Source of the DNA: Ichthyophis bannanicus
Taxonomy: Eukaryota > Chordata > Amphibia > Gymnophiona > Ichthyophiidae
DNA length: 64,000 nt
Assembly (NCBI GenBank): GCA_033557465.1
Contig: CM066033.1
Coordinates: 385,151,289-385,215,288 of the forward strand
Direction: 5' to 3'
This document shows positions 50,910 to 62,565 of the stretch, piece after piece. The translations under genes and the position numbers were made by a program. The notes beneath the pieces were generated by a model that was not told the DNA's origin, did no database searches, and saw only the letters and a program-made list of their open reading frames with translations. How positions within the stretch are numbered: position 1 is the stretch's first letter; every line of letters begins with the position of its first letter.

Positions 50910-52313
50910 CTGCAGGAAATGGAGAAACAGATGTTGTTGCTCACAACTTGTCGACTGAAAAATAATGTGGACTTTTATTCAAAGGTACCTTATTGAAAAT
51001 TGTACCCCATTATCTCTACGCACTTTGTCAAATTCCACTATTCAATGCACATCCTTAACTAGACAGAAACTAGGGGCTTAATCACCAGAATTCAGCAAAA
51101 CGTGGTGGGACATCATCTATACTCATTCCTTCCTTCTAACAAGAAGGCCTTTTATATTTATTCACATTATCATTTCAGCTCCCATTTAATTTTGGATAGA
51201 AAAGAATGGGGGTGGGGGGCATGGAGGTTCCTTCCCAGTGGTGGATTGCGAAACACATTTCTTGGTCTTATTCACAATAGACCAGAACTTAGCAATGTCC
51301 AAGCCACCGCCACCCCCCCCCCCCCATTTAACTAAGTTTCAAAAGGAACACTTTACTGAAAAGAAATTCTACTGAAGTGATGTCACATGCAATACCTTTT
51401 GATGGGGAACAATCCAGACACCCAATTGCTTAACCCACTGCATCTCTGAGGATCCCATACCATAACCACCCACTCACTGTTGATTCATTCATAACCCCAA
51501 AGTTTAATGCCAAGTTAACCTGCCCTTGATCTATGTAAAACAAATCTCCTGAGATTGTATATTGTTGTTCAATGTAAACTGCCTTGGAACAAAGGTGGTA
51601 TATAAAAAGCTGGTAAATAAATAAAATAAATACTAGCTTCAACCTTCACCAAGGAATAAGCAAAGCAGATACACTTCACTTAGTTCCTCTGCCCAAGACA
51701 TTGGCCTCCCAGATCCAGGGCATGTTGCCAGGGGTCTCTGCATCTCCTGTTACACATAGCAGGCTGCCTAGACTCTTTCCAAGAGACCTTGATACCTAGA
51801 CATCCTTGCTTCCAAAATAAACCTCACACCACAGACAGCAGGAAAGATGCCTCTCCTCTGCACCTCTTTATACTAGATAGCTATGAAATTAGGTCTCAGA
51901 TGGGCCATATTCTTCCTTTACTCTTGTTCAGTGAACAGCTGGAAGCTGCTATGGGATCCCAGAAAACCCCCTTCCAAATCTAAGAGAGTTTCTTCCTTTG
52001 TGTTTTCTATTTTGTCCTGTTTACAGCTCTTCCATGAAGTTTTCCCCTCAAGATCAGCCAATTAAAAGCTCACCTGCAGGAGATGGCTTTAAGAATTATA
52101 ATGTACTGAACGTTTGCCTTTAAGATAGGGAAAATAACTTTAGTGGAGAGCCCAGAGAGTCCCTAGATTTATTCTTACAGAAATCTTAATTCAGAGTCCC
52201 TGTAAAAAAAATACAGGAGAAACCCAGGATTGGTTCTGTCTGCCCCTGAGGCCTGAATGCCTTCTTCTGCCCCAGTCTCCTAGCAAAGTGCAGAGGCGCA
52301 CACACACACTTAC
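50910..52313 (-). other. CAPN2 intron with a LINE tail
   Basis: 51535-51635 is a short L2/CR1-like 3' end on the + strand (TGTAAACTGCCTTGG, GGTGGTATATAAAAAG, TAAATAAATAAA). A C-run lies at 51307-51327. Confidence 0.55.
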
Positions 52314-52430
52314 TGAACATGATCTCCAGTCGAAGCAGGCATCTGACAAAGTTATCAAAGTCAACGTTGAGTGCGTCATCAGCAAAGCGGTTGATAAGCA
52401 GCTCATGCACTTTGGAGTTCAGCTTGAATC
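52314..52430 (-). CDS. CAPN2: CAPN2 exon, EF-hands 3-4 region
   Basis: 117-nt exon. Acceptor CTTGATAG, donor A|GTAAGT. It encodes (G)[15 protein letters not shown], then [15 protein letters not shown] and LLRLEIMF. The [12 protein letters not shown] signature is diagnostic for the penta-EF-hand domain of calpain large subunits and closest to CAPN2. Exon length is that of the family. Confidence 0.95.
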
Positions 52431-53369
52431 CTATCAAGATACAAAATGATATGCGGAATAATGTTTTAGAAGATAAATTGGCCAAGGAGTGGTGTCTTTA
52501 TGCTTTCCATTACTCCTGTAACAGTGGTAGGAAAGACTCTCTAGCGTCAGAACATAGGCTACTGTAGGCAGCTTACTGTAGTCTCCCAGCAAGTGTAATT
52601 TAGCACAGCTCTGGATCCTAAAAGGTCCTCTGTATTTGCATTTTAGTAAGGTCTTATTTTCAGGATAACCAAATTATGAAAATGAACTGGGTGCAAATGT
52701 ACGAGAAATATTCATTGTGGATTTCCCGCAAACCAGATGGAACTGTGTAGGGAATCTCTAGGACAGGATTTTGGTCCCCACATCTGTCCTGGGAGACCCC
52801 CAGCCAGTCAGCTTTTCAGGATAGATTTTCATGCGTTGCTTGCAGATTTCTCTCATGCATATTTATTGTGGATATTCTGAAAACCTGACTGACTGGCTGG
52901 TTTGGGAACCACTGAAGAGTGTCTCTTGACCTGTATAAGGAGTCTTCTCTGTTCTGGAGTCGGGCTGCAGTAGCGAAGCTGTCAGTGCGCAGAGTGAGAT
53001 TTAAAACACAGTTTCTATTCTCTACACTGGTTGAGTTTCTGGTTGCTGGAATCCTCGGTATATGCTCAGCGCTATGGATCTGTGAATGTGCTGCTAACCG
53101 AATAAGTGAGAAATGTGTTTTGCCATATTGATCAGCTGCATGATTTCTATAAATCCACCTCTGCAGGACCCAATCCACTGCAAGAGCTGCTCTCTCTATG
53201 CTTCCTGAACCCAAATATCAGCTCCCAGAAAGTAATTCCACAAGCAAATAAGTCTCACCCTAATTTTAACTGCAGAACACGTATTTGTTAGAGGTGCAAG
53301 TTCAAGTCAAATTAAAATTGCTGGGCTTTTAATATGTGAACTGGAAAAGTCTAAAAGTCATGAAGGAAC
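52431..53369 (-). other. CAPN2 intron with a MITE
   Basis: Intronic sequence. The palindromic MITE at 52757-52914 is the only recognised feature. Confidence 0.5.
52757..52914. mobile_element. Palindromic hAT-like MITE
   Basis: CCAGCCAGTCAGCTTTTCAG in the left arm and CTGAAAACCTGACTGACTGG in the right arm, ending GGGAACCACTG. Same family as 38852-39024. Confidence 0.75.
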
Positions 53370-54475
53370 ACAAAACACAATACACTATCTATGCCAACAA
53401 CATCATGATATATACCCCAGTCAACCTCGACAACCTGGACTACACCAAGATAACAGACTGTCCAGCTGGTTTCAAGACAACAACCTACAACAACAAACTA
53501 CAATAAGACGGAGGCACTACTCATCACCCAAAACACCAGCTACATTCCTCCACCCTCCATCAAGGTCAACAGCATAACAATACCCATAAAACCGGAAGTG
53601 AAACCTCGGAGTGACTCTTGACAAAGAACTAAACCTACAGTCCCACATCAGCAGAACCACTAAGTATGCATACCTCAAGATGAGACTAATCAGAACCCTC
53701 AAACCCCTCTTCGCTCAAGAACATTTCTGCACAGTCTGTCAAGCTCTAATAACTCCCATCCTAGACTTCTGCAACCCAACCTATCTTGGCCTAACCAAGC
53801 AGACACTCAGGCCACTGCAAATGGCTCAAAACACAGCAGCATGCATAATATCCGGCTCATCAAGACAAGACCACATCACCCCCATTCTAAAAGACCTCCA
53901 GTGGCTCCCAATCAGCTCCCACATCAGGTACAAGACAGTCCTAAACATATTCAAAATCAAACACCAGACCTCAGCACTCAGCCTACAACCACTCATACAA
54001 CCAGACACCAGCACAAGGCCAAGGAGGAGAGGCACCTCTGACACCATCAACACACCAAAAGACTTCACAAAGGCTTGCAAGAACACTGCAAGAAGAGCTC
54101 TATTGATGGCAGCAGCTGCAATATGGAACGCCCTCCCTGACGAACTCGCTCGACAGAAGATATTAAGGAATTTCAAAAACAACTCAAGATAACGCTCTTC
54201 ATCGAGCAGTACGGCGAAAGCACATAATAATGCCCGACAGCCCCTGGACTAATACTGGCCCCCCACCCTTTATCACTCATGTACATAACAATGTAATGTA
54301 GCTCATGCTGTAAATAGCCCACAACGAATCAACACCAACTTACACAAACACACACATACACTCTATAGCACTGCATGATAACACAAAGGTCAATATTCGA
54401 TTGGTTGCTGTGTATACCGCCTTGATTAAAGGAGAAGGCAGGATATAAGTCCTGTTAAATAAATAAATAAATAGG
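53370..54475 (+). pseudogene. L2/CR1-like LINE, 3' part of RT
   Basis: Begins with a decayed catalytic motif (TIYANNIMIYTP where a YADD is expected). An open stretch 53611-54192 follows: LNLQSHISRTTKYAYLKMR, TPILDFCNPTYLGL, DHITPILKDLQWLPI and AAIWNALPDELAR. This order is typical of the RT C-terminal end of L2/CR1-type LINEs. The 3' end (TTGATTAAAGGAGAAGGC ... AGGATATAAG) runs into TAAA repeats at 54457-54472. It lies antisense to CAPN2 in an intron. 5'-truncated and inactive. Confidence 0.8.
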
Positions 54476-55480
54476 TCAAACACCTTACTTTTAAGAGAGT
54501 CCCAGTGGAAGTAGTGGAAATGAGATCAGAATTTAAGAAAGCACGGGGCAGGCACGGAGGGTTGAGGGTGAAGAGGAGGCTGTAGAGAGTGGACTTTTGG
54601 TTTGGATGCCATCATATTCTCTGTCTGTGTTTCAATTTCAGTCTCCTCCTCAGTAGATTTCCCGTGTCCAGTCCCCTCCCTGCATCTCTAATGAACAAAT
54701 ATGGCAGTGAGCATGGGGAGAGAGTTAGCCCCTCCCATGTTCACAGGGCGCCAACATGTGTAGGCCAGGAAGAGTTAGGGCCACTGTAGCTGTGATACCT
54801 GTAAGCGCAGACTGAACTGACTCGATTCGCGTGCTCACTGCCTTTCATGTACAGCACGGCCAGAACGCTGATGTTTGTAGTAGAGGCAGGGGAGAGTTTG
54901 GATATTGGAAGTCTATTGAGAGGGCAGCAAATAGGGCTGGAGATCTGGAACTTTGCCTCCCAAGGGCTTAGTAGGCCCACATATAAATCTACAGCATCAG
55001 CAAAACAAATTTCAATAATTTAATTGGTAAATTCAGTTTCTCCTTCCTGTCAATGGTAGAACTGAGCCATTTTCTCAATCACAAGCTAAAGGTCTCACTA
55101 TTAGTCTATGCCTGTTCTTGGAGGAAGAGGGTATAACACCTCTGGTATGCAGCATATGAATAATTCTGAAACAACTGTTGGTTGCACCATGCTTTCTCTG
55201 TATATTTTTCCCATGGAAACAGCCAAGGAACAGACACAGAACCCTCAAAAAGGTTTGGCGTTTAAGCCCTTTATAAGGTTTCCCTCTCACTTTATATGTA
55301 CTGGAATATCTTAAGGGTGTGTCAGCTCATAGGATTTCCTGGAGAAGGGCAACTCAGCAAGAGACCTGCCTAATATGGTCTATTCCAGAATGAAAAGCCC
55401 TTTTCCCATGCCTTATGCATCACCCGCAAATGGGTTTCTTATTCTGCCTCTAGTCAAGAGGAAAGTTAAAACAATTTAAC
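54476..55480 (-). other. CAPN2 intron, nothing recognised
   Basis: Unique-looking intronic sequence between two LINE fragments. Confidence 0.45.
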
Positions 55481-55554
55481 TGGTGCAAATCATACCTTGA
55501 AGACCGGTGGCAACAAATGGTGCAAATCATACCTTGAAGACCGGTGGCAACAAG
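55481..55554. repeat. 37-bp tandem duplication in the LINE
   Basis: TGGTGCAAATCATACCTTGA begins at 55481 and again at 55518, with the last bases (CAACAAA versus CAACAAG) differing by one. Confidence 0.93.
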
Positions 55555-56832
55555 TCCGCATTGGCACCAATACATCTGAGCCTTTCCAGCAAAAACAAGG
55601 AGTACCCCAAGGCTCCTCTCTATCCGCGCTTCTCTTTAATATATACATGCAGCCAATTTGTGAGATCACCCGTACCTTTGGTCTATCCTGCCTCATCTAT
55701 GCAGACGACGTACTCATTTTTTCTACGATCAATATCACAAATCCCAACTACACACCATTAATCAACTGCTTCAATAAGATAACGGATTGGCTCCTTAACC
55801 AGAACCTGCGAATAAACTTCAAAAAGACTGAAGTCCTAATCATCACAAGAAACAAACGCTTCGTACCTCCTCCGAGCCTCAAAGTAAGAGACATCGAACT
55901 TCCAGTCAAGTCATCCATACGATACCTTGGTGTTACAATTGATCAACAACTAGATTTCAAGGAACACAAACACAGTAAAGGCCATTTATTACAAGATCAA
56001 AACACTTCGACTCCTGAGACCCATGCTAAAGACCGAAGACTTCCGCACAATATTCCAAGCGTTAGTCACTCCCCATTTTGACTACGCGAATATCGCACTA
56101 TACGGTCTACCCAAGAATACTCTATACCCTCTTCAATTAGCCATGAATACTGCAGCCCGCATTCTCTCTGGATCATCAAGAAGAGACCACATAACACCGA
56201 TACTAATGGAGCTTCACTGGCTTCCGATAAGCTGCAGGATCACATATAAAGCCCTTCTCACTACTTTTAAAGCTATAAATAAATTATCTCCATCCTCAAT
56301 CTCTAATCTCCTCACTCAAACCCCGAACAATAGACTCAGGAGGTCAACAGCTGAAAATACACTAGTCATCCCTAGTGAATCAACAAAATGGTCCCAAACA
56401 ACTAATAACAGAACATTTTCATCATACGCCCCAAGATGCTGGAATCAACTCCCTCCCAATATCAGATCAATCAGAGACCTTATGCAATTCAGAAAAGCCA
56501 TAAAACACCATCTGTTCACTATGTACTTCACTAAACTCATCAACGACTCACCGCATACCCCCAAGATCTCACGATAACAAACCAAATACACCTCCTACAG
56601 AATAGATAACAGAGACCATATAGTCTATGCACGAGTTACCATAATGTAAATAGAAGTTACCATCACGTTTTCTGTTGAATTATACTTAGTTCTCCCCCAG
56701 TTGTAAGCCCATGTTACGTTCCGTTATTTGTAAACTTAAGACATGTCCTAAATGTCTGAGTAAAATTTTGTTGTATGTAAACCGCACTGATAAAAAATAG
56801 CGCGGTATATAAGAAATGTTAAATAAATAAAT
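55481..56832 (+). pseudogene. L2/CR1-like LINE with YADD, frameshifted
   Basis: RT palm motifs GVPQGSSLSALLFNIYM and LIYADDVLIFS are intact, followed by WLLNQNLRINFKKTEVL and IRYLGVTIDQQLDF. A frameshift near 55970 leads to the next open part (56023-56577): RDHITPILMELHWLPI, CRITYKALLTTFKAIN and APRCWNQLPPNIRS. The 3' end is GCGCGGTATATAAGAAATGT TAAATAAATAAA. Class assignment by motif order. Inserted antisense in a CAPN2 intron, 58 bases from the next exon. 5'-truncated. Confidence 0.82.
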
Positions 56833-56889
56833 TAATTTGTAAAACAAAGAGAAACAAAGCGTAAGGAATGGAGGCTGTGCCTTATTCAC

Positions 56890-56968
56890 CTGCTTCCTCT
56901 AAAGCTTTCCGCATCTCATAGGCATTCATGACACCAGAGTGATCCACATCTAACTGCTTGTAAATTCT
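56890..56968 (-). CDS. CAPN2: CAPN2 exon, EF-hand 3 region
   Basis: 79-nt exon with acceptor GTTGCAG and donor GTGAAT. Encodes RIYKQLDVDHSGVMN and AYEMRKALEEAG. DVDHSGVMNAYE is a complete 12-residue EF-hand loop (Asp, Asp, Ser, Glu at positions 1, 3, 5, 12). It splits a Gly codon with the next exon. Calpain-2 has the same exon length and phase. Confidence 0.95.
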
Positions 56969-58515
56969 CTGCAACACAAAAATGATTATTTTTCAGGACA
57001 CTGAGCAAGGCTTGGATTCCAAGGTAGCTGCAAGGAATGTGATGCGAGGGGTAGGGCAAATGAGCTGATGAGATCACTTAGGGGACTTGGAGTTAGGACA
57101 GTAAATAGTAGAGGTCGCTAGATAAAGACCAGTTTCCCTGCCTATGGATATACAAGAGCCTTGCAGTAGGGTCATATTGGTTGACCTTGTTGGTTCTTCT
57201 TGGAAGGTTGATGCAGCGACACCACTGTTCTGTACAATTTGGTTTTATCTTCTCCACTTTATAGACCTCTTAATGTTCCATGTGATTTGAGTATGAAGGG
57301 GCTGGATTTCCAGCACCAGCACTTAAAATATGTTTTGTATATTCAATGCTACTATCCCTATAGGCAGCAGCACTGACTATATGGATAGTGCAGGCACCAT
57401 GTCGACACTATCTATTTCATTTATCTGGACAGCGGCTGAAGATCGCCTCTCTCCAGTTAACATTTTTGGCCTGCACTCAGCCTGCCCCCTTCTTACATGG
57501 ACAGTATCGAGCTATTCAGTTGCATTTTCATCCCAATACTATTTGTATAAGAATTGATAATACACAGATACTTTAGATTAGTTTATTTGTTTGCTTATGT
57601 ATACCGCCTTTCATACAGTTACAGCGACGCTATTTACAACTTTTGCAAGGGTTAACAGAAGTTCTACATTGACTGGCCACTGGTGTATGAATAACTTCAT
57701 TCTATCATGCCGAAGATGTCTATAGCAAGTCCAGCAGTCACGTTAATCCCTTTCCTACACCCTCCAATTTCCTTCACTCTTTGCTCTCCAACTGCTGTTA
57801 ACCCTACCCTGAGCATCTGTCCCAAACAAGTTTACAATCTGCTACAGTGCTAGTTACTGCTACCTCTGGCGGTGGGTTATTCCAGGGTAGATTATTTCCT
57901 CGGGGTCTTCCTCTCTAATATATATCATGACCCCTCCTTCCTAAATGGGTTTATTTTTTAGAGGAAATGTGCCTCCTTATATCTTGTTAAGCCTGCCAAA
58001 TCTTTGAATGTTTCTATCATATCCCTTGCGAGGAAGGAGATAGCAAAGGTGAACTTGCATTTATTTAGTAATGCTTTACTGCTTTTCACCGAGTCAAAGC
58101 GGTGTACATTCAGGTCTATGAAGGGCTCACAATCTACGTTTTGTACCTGAGGCAATGGAGGGTTAAGTGGCTTACCCAAGGCCACAAGGAGCACATGTGG
58201 GACTAGAAACCCCAGTCCCTCCGGCCTGAGATTGCTGTCCTCCAGCAGATTTCGAACCCTCGTCCTGAGGCAACTTGCCTGAGCCATTAGGCTGCTCCTC
58301 CTCCATTATGGTCCTTTCATGCTGCCGTTGACAGGGATAGGTTAAGGCAGAATGAAATGGCTATACCAAGAATTGTATAAGAATTAAAGGGGGGAGGGGG
58401 AGGGGGAGAAGAAAGAGGGAGTGAACAAATCTTTGTTATAACCAAACTTTGCTTTCCGGGGTGTGAGACAAAGAGAACAATACTAACTCTGAGCAGAAGG
58501 TAGAATCCAACTCAC
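56969..58515 (-). other. CAPN2 intron with repeat fragments
   Basis: 57565-57665 looks like the reverse complement of a LINE tail (TATGTATACCGCCTTTCATA). 58055-58305 is a dispersed repeat with GGTTAAGTGGCTTACCCAAG, GTGGGACTAGAAACC and GCCATTAGGCTGCTCCTCC, reminiscent of MIR/CORE-type SINE wording but not assigned. A GGGGGA-rich tract is at 58389-58425. Confidence 0.5.
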
Positions 58516-58584
58516 CTGATACTTCAGCATCTTTTTCCAGAAACAATTGAATTCCTTCAGCCCTAGTTTGCCTGTTCCATCGGA
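58516..58584 (-). CDS. CAPN2: CAPN2 exon, EF-hand 2 region
   Basis: 69-nt phase-0 exon with acceptor CCCTCCAG and donor GTGAGT. Encodes SDGTGKLGLKEFNCF and WKKMLKYQ, matching SDGSGKLGLKEF... of CAPN2. The protein is a cytosolic Ca2+-activated cysteine protease; its catalytic domain is encoded upstream, outside the window. Next upstream the intron is occupied by DIRS-G. Confidence 0.95.
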
Positions 58585-58840
58585 CTGGAGGGTTGCAGGT
58601 TAAGGGCAATAAATGGAACTGCACAGTTTTTTCCATCAAGTTAAAAATGAAGACAAAAGGGTGGATCCTACAACTGTTCCATCAGAGCAATGAATCTCAT
58701 TGTCTTGGAAGTAAAGCTGGGCTTTGGAGGACCACAACAATGAGCTTTTTCTTCAGTAGATCAGGTCTAAAGTGCTTTGCCATTTGTTTCTGATAAGGTG
58801 ACAAAACCTTTCAGGAACCAATGAACAATCCCTGGGCAGA

Positions 58841-59010
58841 GCTGAGTTACTTACCTATAACGTGAGTTCTCCAGGGACAGCAGGATAAGTCAGCCACAAG
58901 TGGTGACATCATCCGACGGCACCATAGATGGAAGTACTCTCAGTAGCCCAGAAGGCTTTTAGGCCCTCTGGACATGGCTAGTAGCCCCACCTCTAGGACC
59001 ACCCCTAGCT
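58841..59010 (-). repeat. DIRS-G right inverted terminal repeat
   Basis: On the - strand it ends ACGTTATAGGTAAGTAACTC AGC. The partner repeat is outside the window, so the inner limit is approximate. Confidence 0.75.
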
Positions 59011-59113
59011 AGCCAGACTTTCCCCAGTTGAGGCGCTGCCAGGAGCTAGGAGGCAACAGAAGCCGTGAAAACGGCCTCCTCCCCCCCCCCCCTCCCAGGA
59101 AGGTGGGTGGGAA

Positions 59114-59190
59114 TGTGTGGCTGACTTATCCTGCTGTCCCTGGAGAACTCACGTTACAGGTAAGTAACTGCTTTCTCCCAGGACAAGTGG
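59114..59190 (-). repeat. DIRS-G internal complementary region
   Basis: The + strand reads CTCACGTTACAGGTAAGTAA (right-end sequence) running into CTGCTTTCTCCCAGGACAAG (left-end sequence), the expected circle junction. Confidence 0.82.
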
Positions 59191-59299
59191 TGCCTCTCAA
59201 GCTACACATTCAGCGGAGGGGGGGGGGCAGATTAATTTGTATGCAAGAAAAACCGATTCATTCCATTTGTATGCAAACAAGTCAGATTTAATGGCATAA

Positions 59300-59600
59300 C
59301 AGGCACTGTGCAAAAAACCAATCACATGTGGGAGACAGCGAACATGTGCAGACTAGCAAATATCGAACACCTATTGTGCAAACATGCACATATTGTGTAA
59401 ACATCAGAGGTCGTGCAAATATGCAATTATCGTGCAAACATAGCAGCACTCCCCAACAGGTTGAACCGGTACGGGGTTACAGCACCGTATGATAATTCAC
59501 AACACACTACAACATAACAAGACTGTATAAACAGTATCGCATAACACACTACACATAACAGGATCGTATAAAACAGTATCGCATGACACACAGGTCAGAG
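59300..59600 (-). repeat. Short-motif arrays in DIRS-G 3' region
   Basis: Five GTGC cores (GCAC on the coding strand) in 59300-59440. Then three spaced copies of a TATAA-CAGTATCGCAT-like unit with ACACTAC at 59490-59590. Confidence 0.65.
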
Positions 59601-59616
59601 TCCCTTGGGCCTGCGA

Positions 59617-60640
59617 TCAGGTGTCAAGGAGGGCGGCTGTGGCTAACACTGCCCTGCCGAAGGCAGCGTTGCCCTGACCTGCCTGATCCAAGCAGTAGTG
59701 TCTCTGAAAGGTCTGGATGGAGGCCCAGGTGGTTGCCTTGCAGATCTTTGGTACCGGAATGGAGCATAGGTTGGCAATCGTGGTGGCCAGCGCCCGCAGG
59801 TGATGCGCCTTGACCCCTGGCATGGGCTGTGAACCCGCTTGCAATAGGCAAAAGGCGATGTACGAGGAGATCCAGATGGAGAGTGTTCGTTTGGACACTG
59901 GGCGACCAGGCTTGTTAGGATCATAGGAGACAAAGAGCTGCGACCCTTTTTGGATAGAGGAGGTCCGGTGTAGGTAGCAGCGTAAGATCCTGACACAGTC
60001 CAGGGTGTGTAGTCTCTCCTGTTCTTGATTGGCGTGCGGCTCTGGTTGGAAGCAGGGCAACTCAATGGTTTGGTTGATGTGGAAGGCGCTCGCCACCTTC
60101 GGGACAAATCTAGGATGTGTCCATAGACAGGCATGGTTGTGGTGGAGTATGGTGTAAGGCGGGTAAGCCACCAGGGCATGTAGTTCGCTGATGCGCCTGG
60201 CAGAGGTGATGGCTATGAGAAAGAGTGCCTTTCAAGAGACAAATTTGAGCTCCGCTGATTGCAGTGGTTCGAATGTTCCCCTGTGAGATGGTTAAGGACA
60301 ACATTCAGGTCCCATGCCGGAACGGGCGCTCGGATGGAGGGCTGTAGATTGGAGAGGCCTTTCATGAAGCGAACCACCAGCGGCAGTGTTGCTATGGAGA
60401 CGTCTCCAGGGCAGTTGTGGAAGGCAGACAGGTGGACCCTGATGGTCTGCGTTTTCAGCCCGAGCGCCAAGAGTGAAGTGAGATACTGGAGGATTTGAGG
60501 AACGGGGCATGAAAAGGGATCCAGACGATGTGACTCGCACCAAATGCTGAAACGCCGCCACGTCAGGCTGTACAATTTCCTAGTAGATGGGTGCCGAGCC
60601 GCCAGTATGACCTGCTGGACCTCGGTCTAAAGATCCAGGG
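59617..60640 (-). pseudogene. DIRS-G tyrosine recombinase, frameshifted
   Basis: The N-terminal part (60575-60213) has YSLTWRRFSIWCESH, QTIRVHLSAFHNC and PVPAWDLNVVL. Box I (ITSARRISELHAL) can be read around 60180-60215 across a frame change. 60171-59617 is open: HPRFVPKVASAFHINQ, KRTLSIWISSYIAF, KAHHLRALATTI (His, Arg), KICKATTWASIQTF and RHYCLD with the nucleophilic Tyr. Catalytic residues survive but the frame does not. Confidence 0.85.
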
Positions 60641-60649
60641 ACGCGAGAG

Positions 60650-61027
60650 TCATCCTTTCAGCCTCCATGCCATTAGTGATAGCATCTGCAAGTTGGGGTG
60701 GAGGGTCACGCCGTTGTCTTGGGAGACTAGGTCTGGCCTCAGAGGCAGATGTACCGGAGGTTCCAGAGCCAGGCGCTGCAGGTAGGGGAACCAGACTTCC
60801 CTGGGCCAGTGGGGGACTACCAGGATGGCTTGCGCCCTGTCCCTGATCAGGCGCTGTATAGTCCGTGAAATGAGTGGCGTGGGGGGAAAGGCGTAAACCA
60901 GAGGCCATCGGTCCCAGGTCACGTCAAAGGCATCCGCAGCTACTCTGTTGTGTGCGGGCCTTTTCGAGCAGAACAGGGGGCATTTGGTATTCTGCTGGTT
61001 TGCAAAGAGGTCGATCAGTGGCTGGCC
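60650..61027 (-). pseudogene. DIRS-G methyltransferase-like domain
   Basis: The latter part is open (60922-60650): LVYAFPPTPLISRTIQ, ILVVPHWPREVWFPYL and ending SLMAWRLKG. The earlier part (the DLFATxxN region) is around 60930-61020 in a broken frame. Confidence 0.72.
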
Positions 61028-61501
61028 TCATTTCGTGAAGAGGGCCGATGCCACTTCCTCGTGGAGCACCCACTTGTGGGGACTCAGCTGTCTGCTGAGG
61101 CGATCTGCTAGTTTGTTCTCTATCCCTGGCAGATAACAGGCCTGCAGGGTGCACCGATGAGAGAGTGCCAGGTGCCAGGTTCTGAGCGCCTCCCTGTACA
61201 GGGGGCGGGACCCCGTCCCCCCTTGCTTGTTGATGTAGAACATGGTTACTTGGTTGTCAGTTTGTATCCTGACGGCCTTGCCCGTTATTTGATCTTGGAA
61301 GGTCAGAAGTGCGTAGCGGACAGCTCTGAGCTCGAGGACGTTGATGTGCAGGCCCTCTCTGCTGCTGACCAGGGACCCTGTTTGCGGAACTCTAGACAGT
61401 GGGTTCCCCACCCGAGTGAGGATGCATCTGTGGTGATGGTGATTCGGTGTGCTGGTGACTGAAGATGCCTGCCTTGCGAGAGATTGGCTGGGTGCATCCA
61501 C
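61028..61501 (-). pseudogene. DIRS-G RNase H
   Basis: INVLELRAVRYAL, IQTDNQVTMFYINKQGGTGS and NKLADRLSRQL in one open frame. The first Asp motif (ITITTDASSLGWG) is in the frame of the upstream RT segment, so a shift lies near 61380. Confidence 0.85.
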
Positions 61502-62535
61502 CAGCGGATTGCTCTGGCCACCGACATGTCAATGGGGATGCCTGTAGACAGAGGTTGGGAGTGTTGGCACCAATGGGAACGAAGGTGCCACTGCAGGAGT
61601 CGCATGTGCAGCCTCGCGAGTGGAAGAACATGGGTGGCAGCTGCCATGTGACCAAGGAGGCGCAGGAGGGTCTTTGCGGTCGAGCATGTGGAGCTGAGTA
61701 TGTGGAGGGCAAGGTCGATGATGACTCTCTTCCTGCCTCGTGGAAGGAAGGCCTTGGCCAAAGTTGTGTCTATCCATGCCCCTATGAATTCCAGCTTCTG
61801 GACCGGAGTGAGGTGGGACTTCGAGTGATTGATTAGAAAACCCAAGGAGGAGAGGAGGGAGGTAGCTTCCTCGACTGCCACCCGGAGCTCCTTCGGGGAG
61901 GCTGAAGAAAGCAGCCAATCGTCCAGGTAGGGGAAGACACATATGCCATGCTTGCGAAGGTGCACCGCTGCCACTGCTACACATTTGGTGAAGACCCGTG
62001 GAGCAGATGAGAATCCGAAGGGGAGGACTCTCTATTGGTAATGATTCCCCAGAATCTGAAAACGCAAGAACCTCCTGTGTCGCTTGTGGATGGGCACATG
62101 AGTGTAAGCGTCCTGAAGATCCAGCGAGGCCAGCCATTCCTTTGGTTGGATGAGGGGCAGGATGGAGGTCAGTGAATGCATTCTGAATTTTTCTTTTACG
62201 ATGAATTTGTTGAGTTTTCGAAGGTCGAGGATGAGATGGACGCCTCTTGACTTCTTGGGGACGAGGAAGTATCTGGAGTAAAACCCTGTATTGACTTCGT
62301 CGGGCGGAACAGGTTCTATAGCCCGGGATGCTAGGAGGGCTACAATTTCCGAAGTCATGGGGAGAAGGTGGTGCGGTGGCACGTTGCTCACAGGTGGTGA
62401 ATGTTGCGTCGGAGCTGAAGAGAATTTTAGGCAATAGCCTCGCTTGATGATGCTGAGAACCCATTGGTCTGTCGTGATGGTCTCCCAAAAACGCAGGAAC
62501 GCAGATAAGCGGCCCCCCGTGGGCAGGTGTTGTTT
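61395..62535 (-). pseudogene. DIRS-G reverse transcriptase
   Basis: 62391-62032: RYFLVPKKSRGVHLILDLRK, EKFRMHSLTSILPLI and LDLQDAYTHVPIHK, then a stop. From 61974: CVFPYLDDWLLSSASP with the catalytic YLDD, and INHSKSHLTPVQKLEFIG. PFG motif and VFTK lie in the short broken stretch between. A second frame (62488-61529) stays open underneath. Confidence 0.85.
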
Positions 62536-62565
62536 GGACGGTAAGTCAAAAACTAGGATTGTTTT

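Noticed and set aside
59490..59600. CRISPR-like regular spacing of TATCGCAT units
   Set aside because: Vertebrate context, two or three imperfect units in a retrotransposon 3' region; not a CRISPR array.
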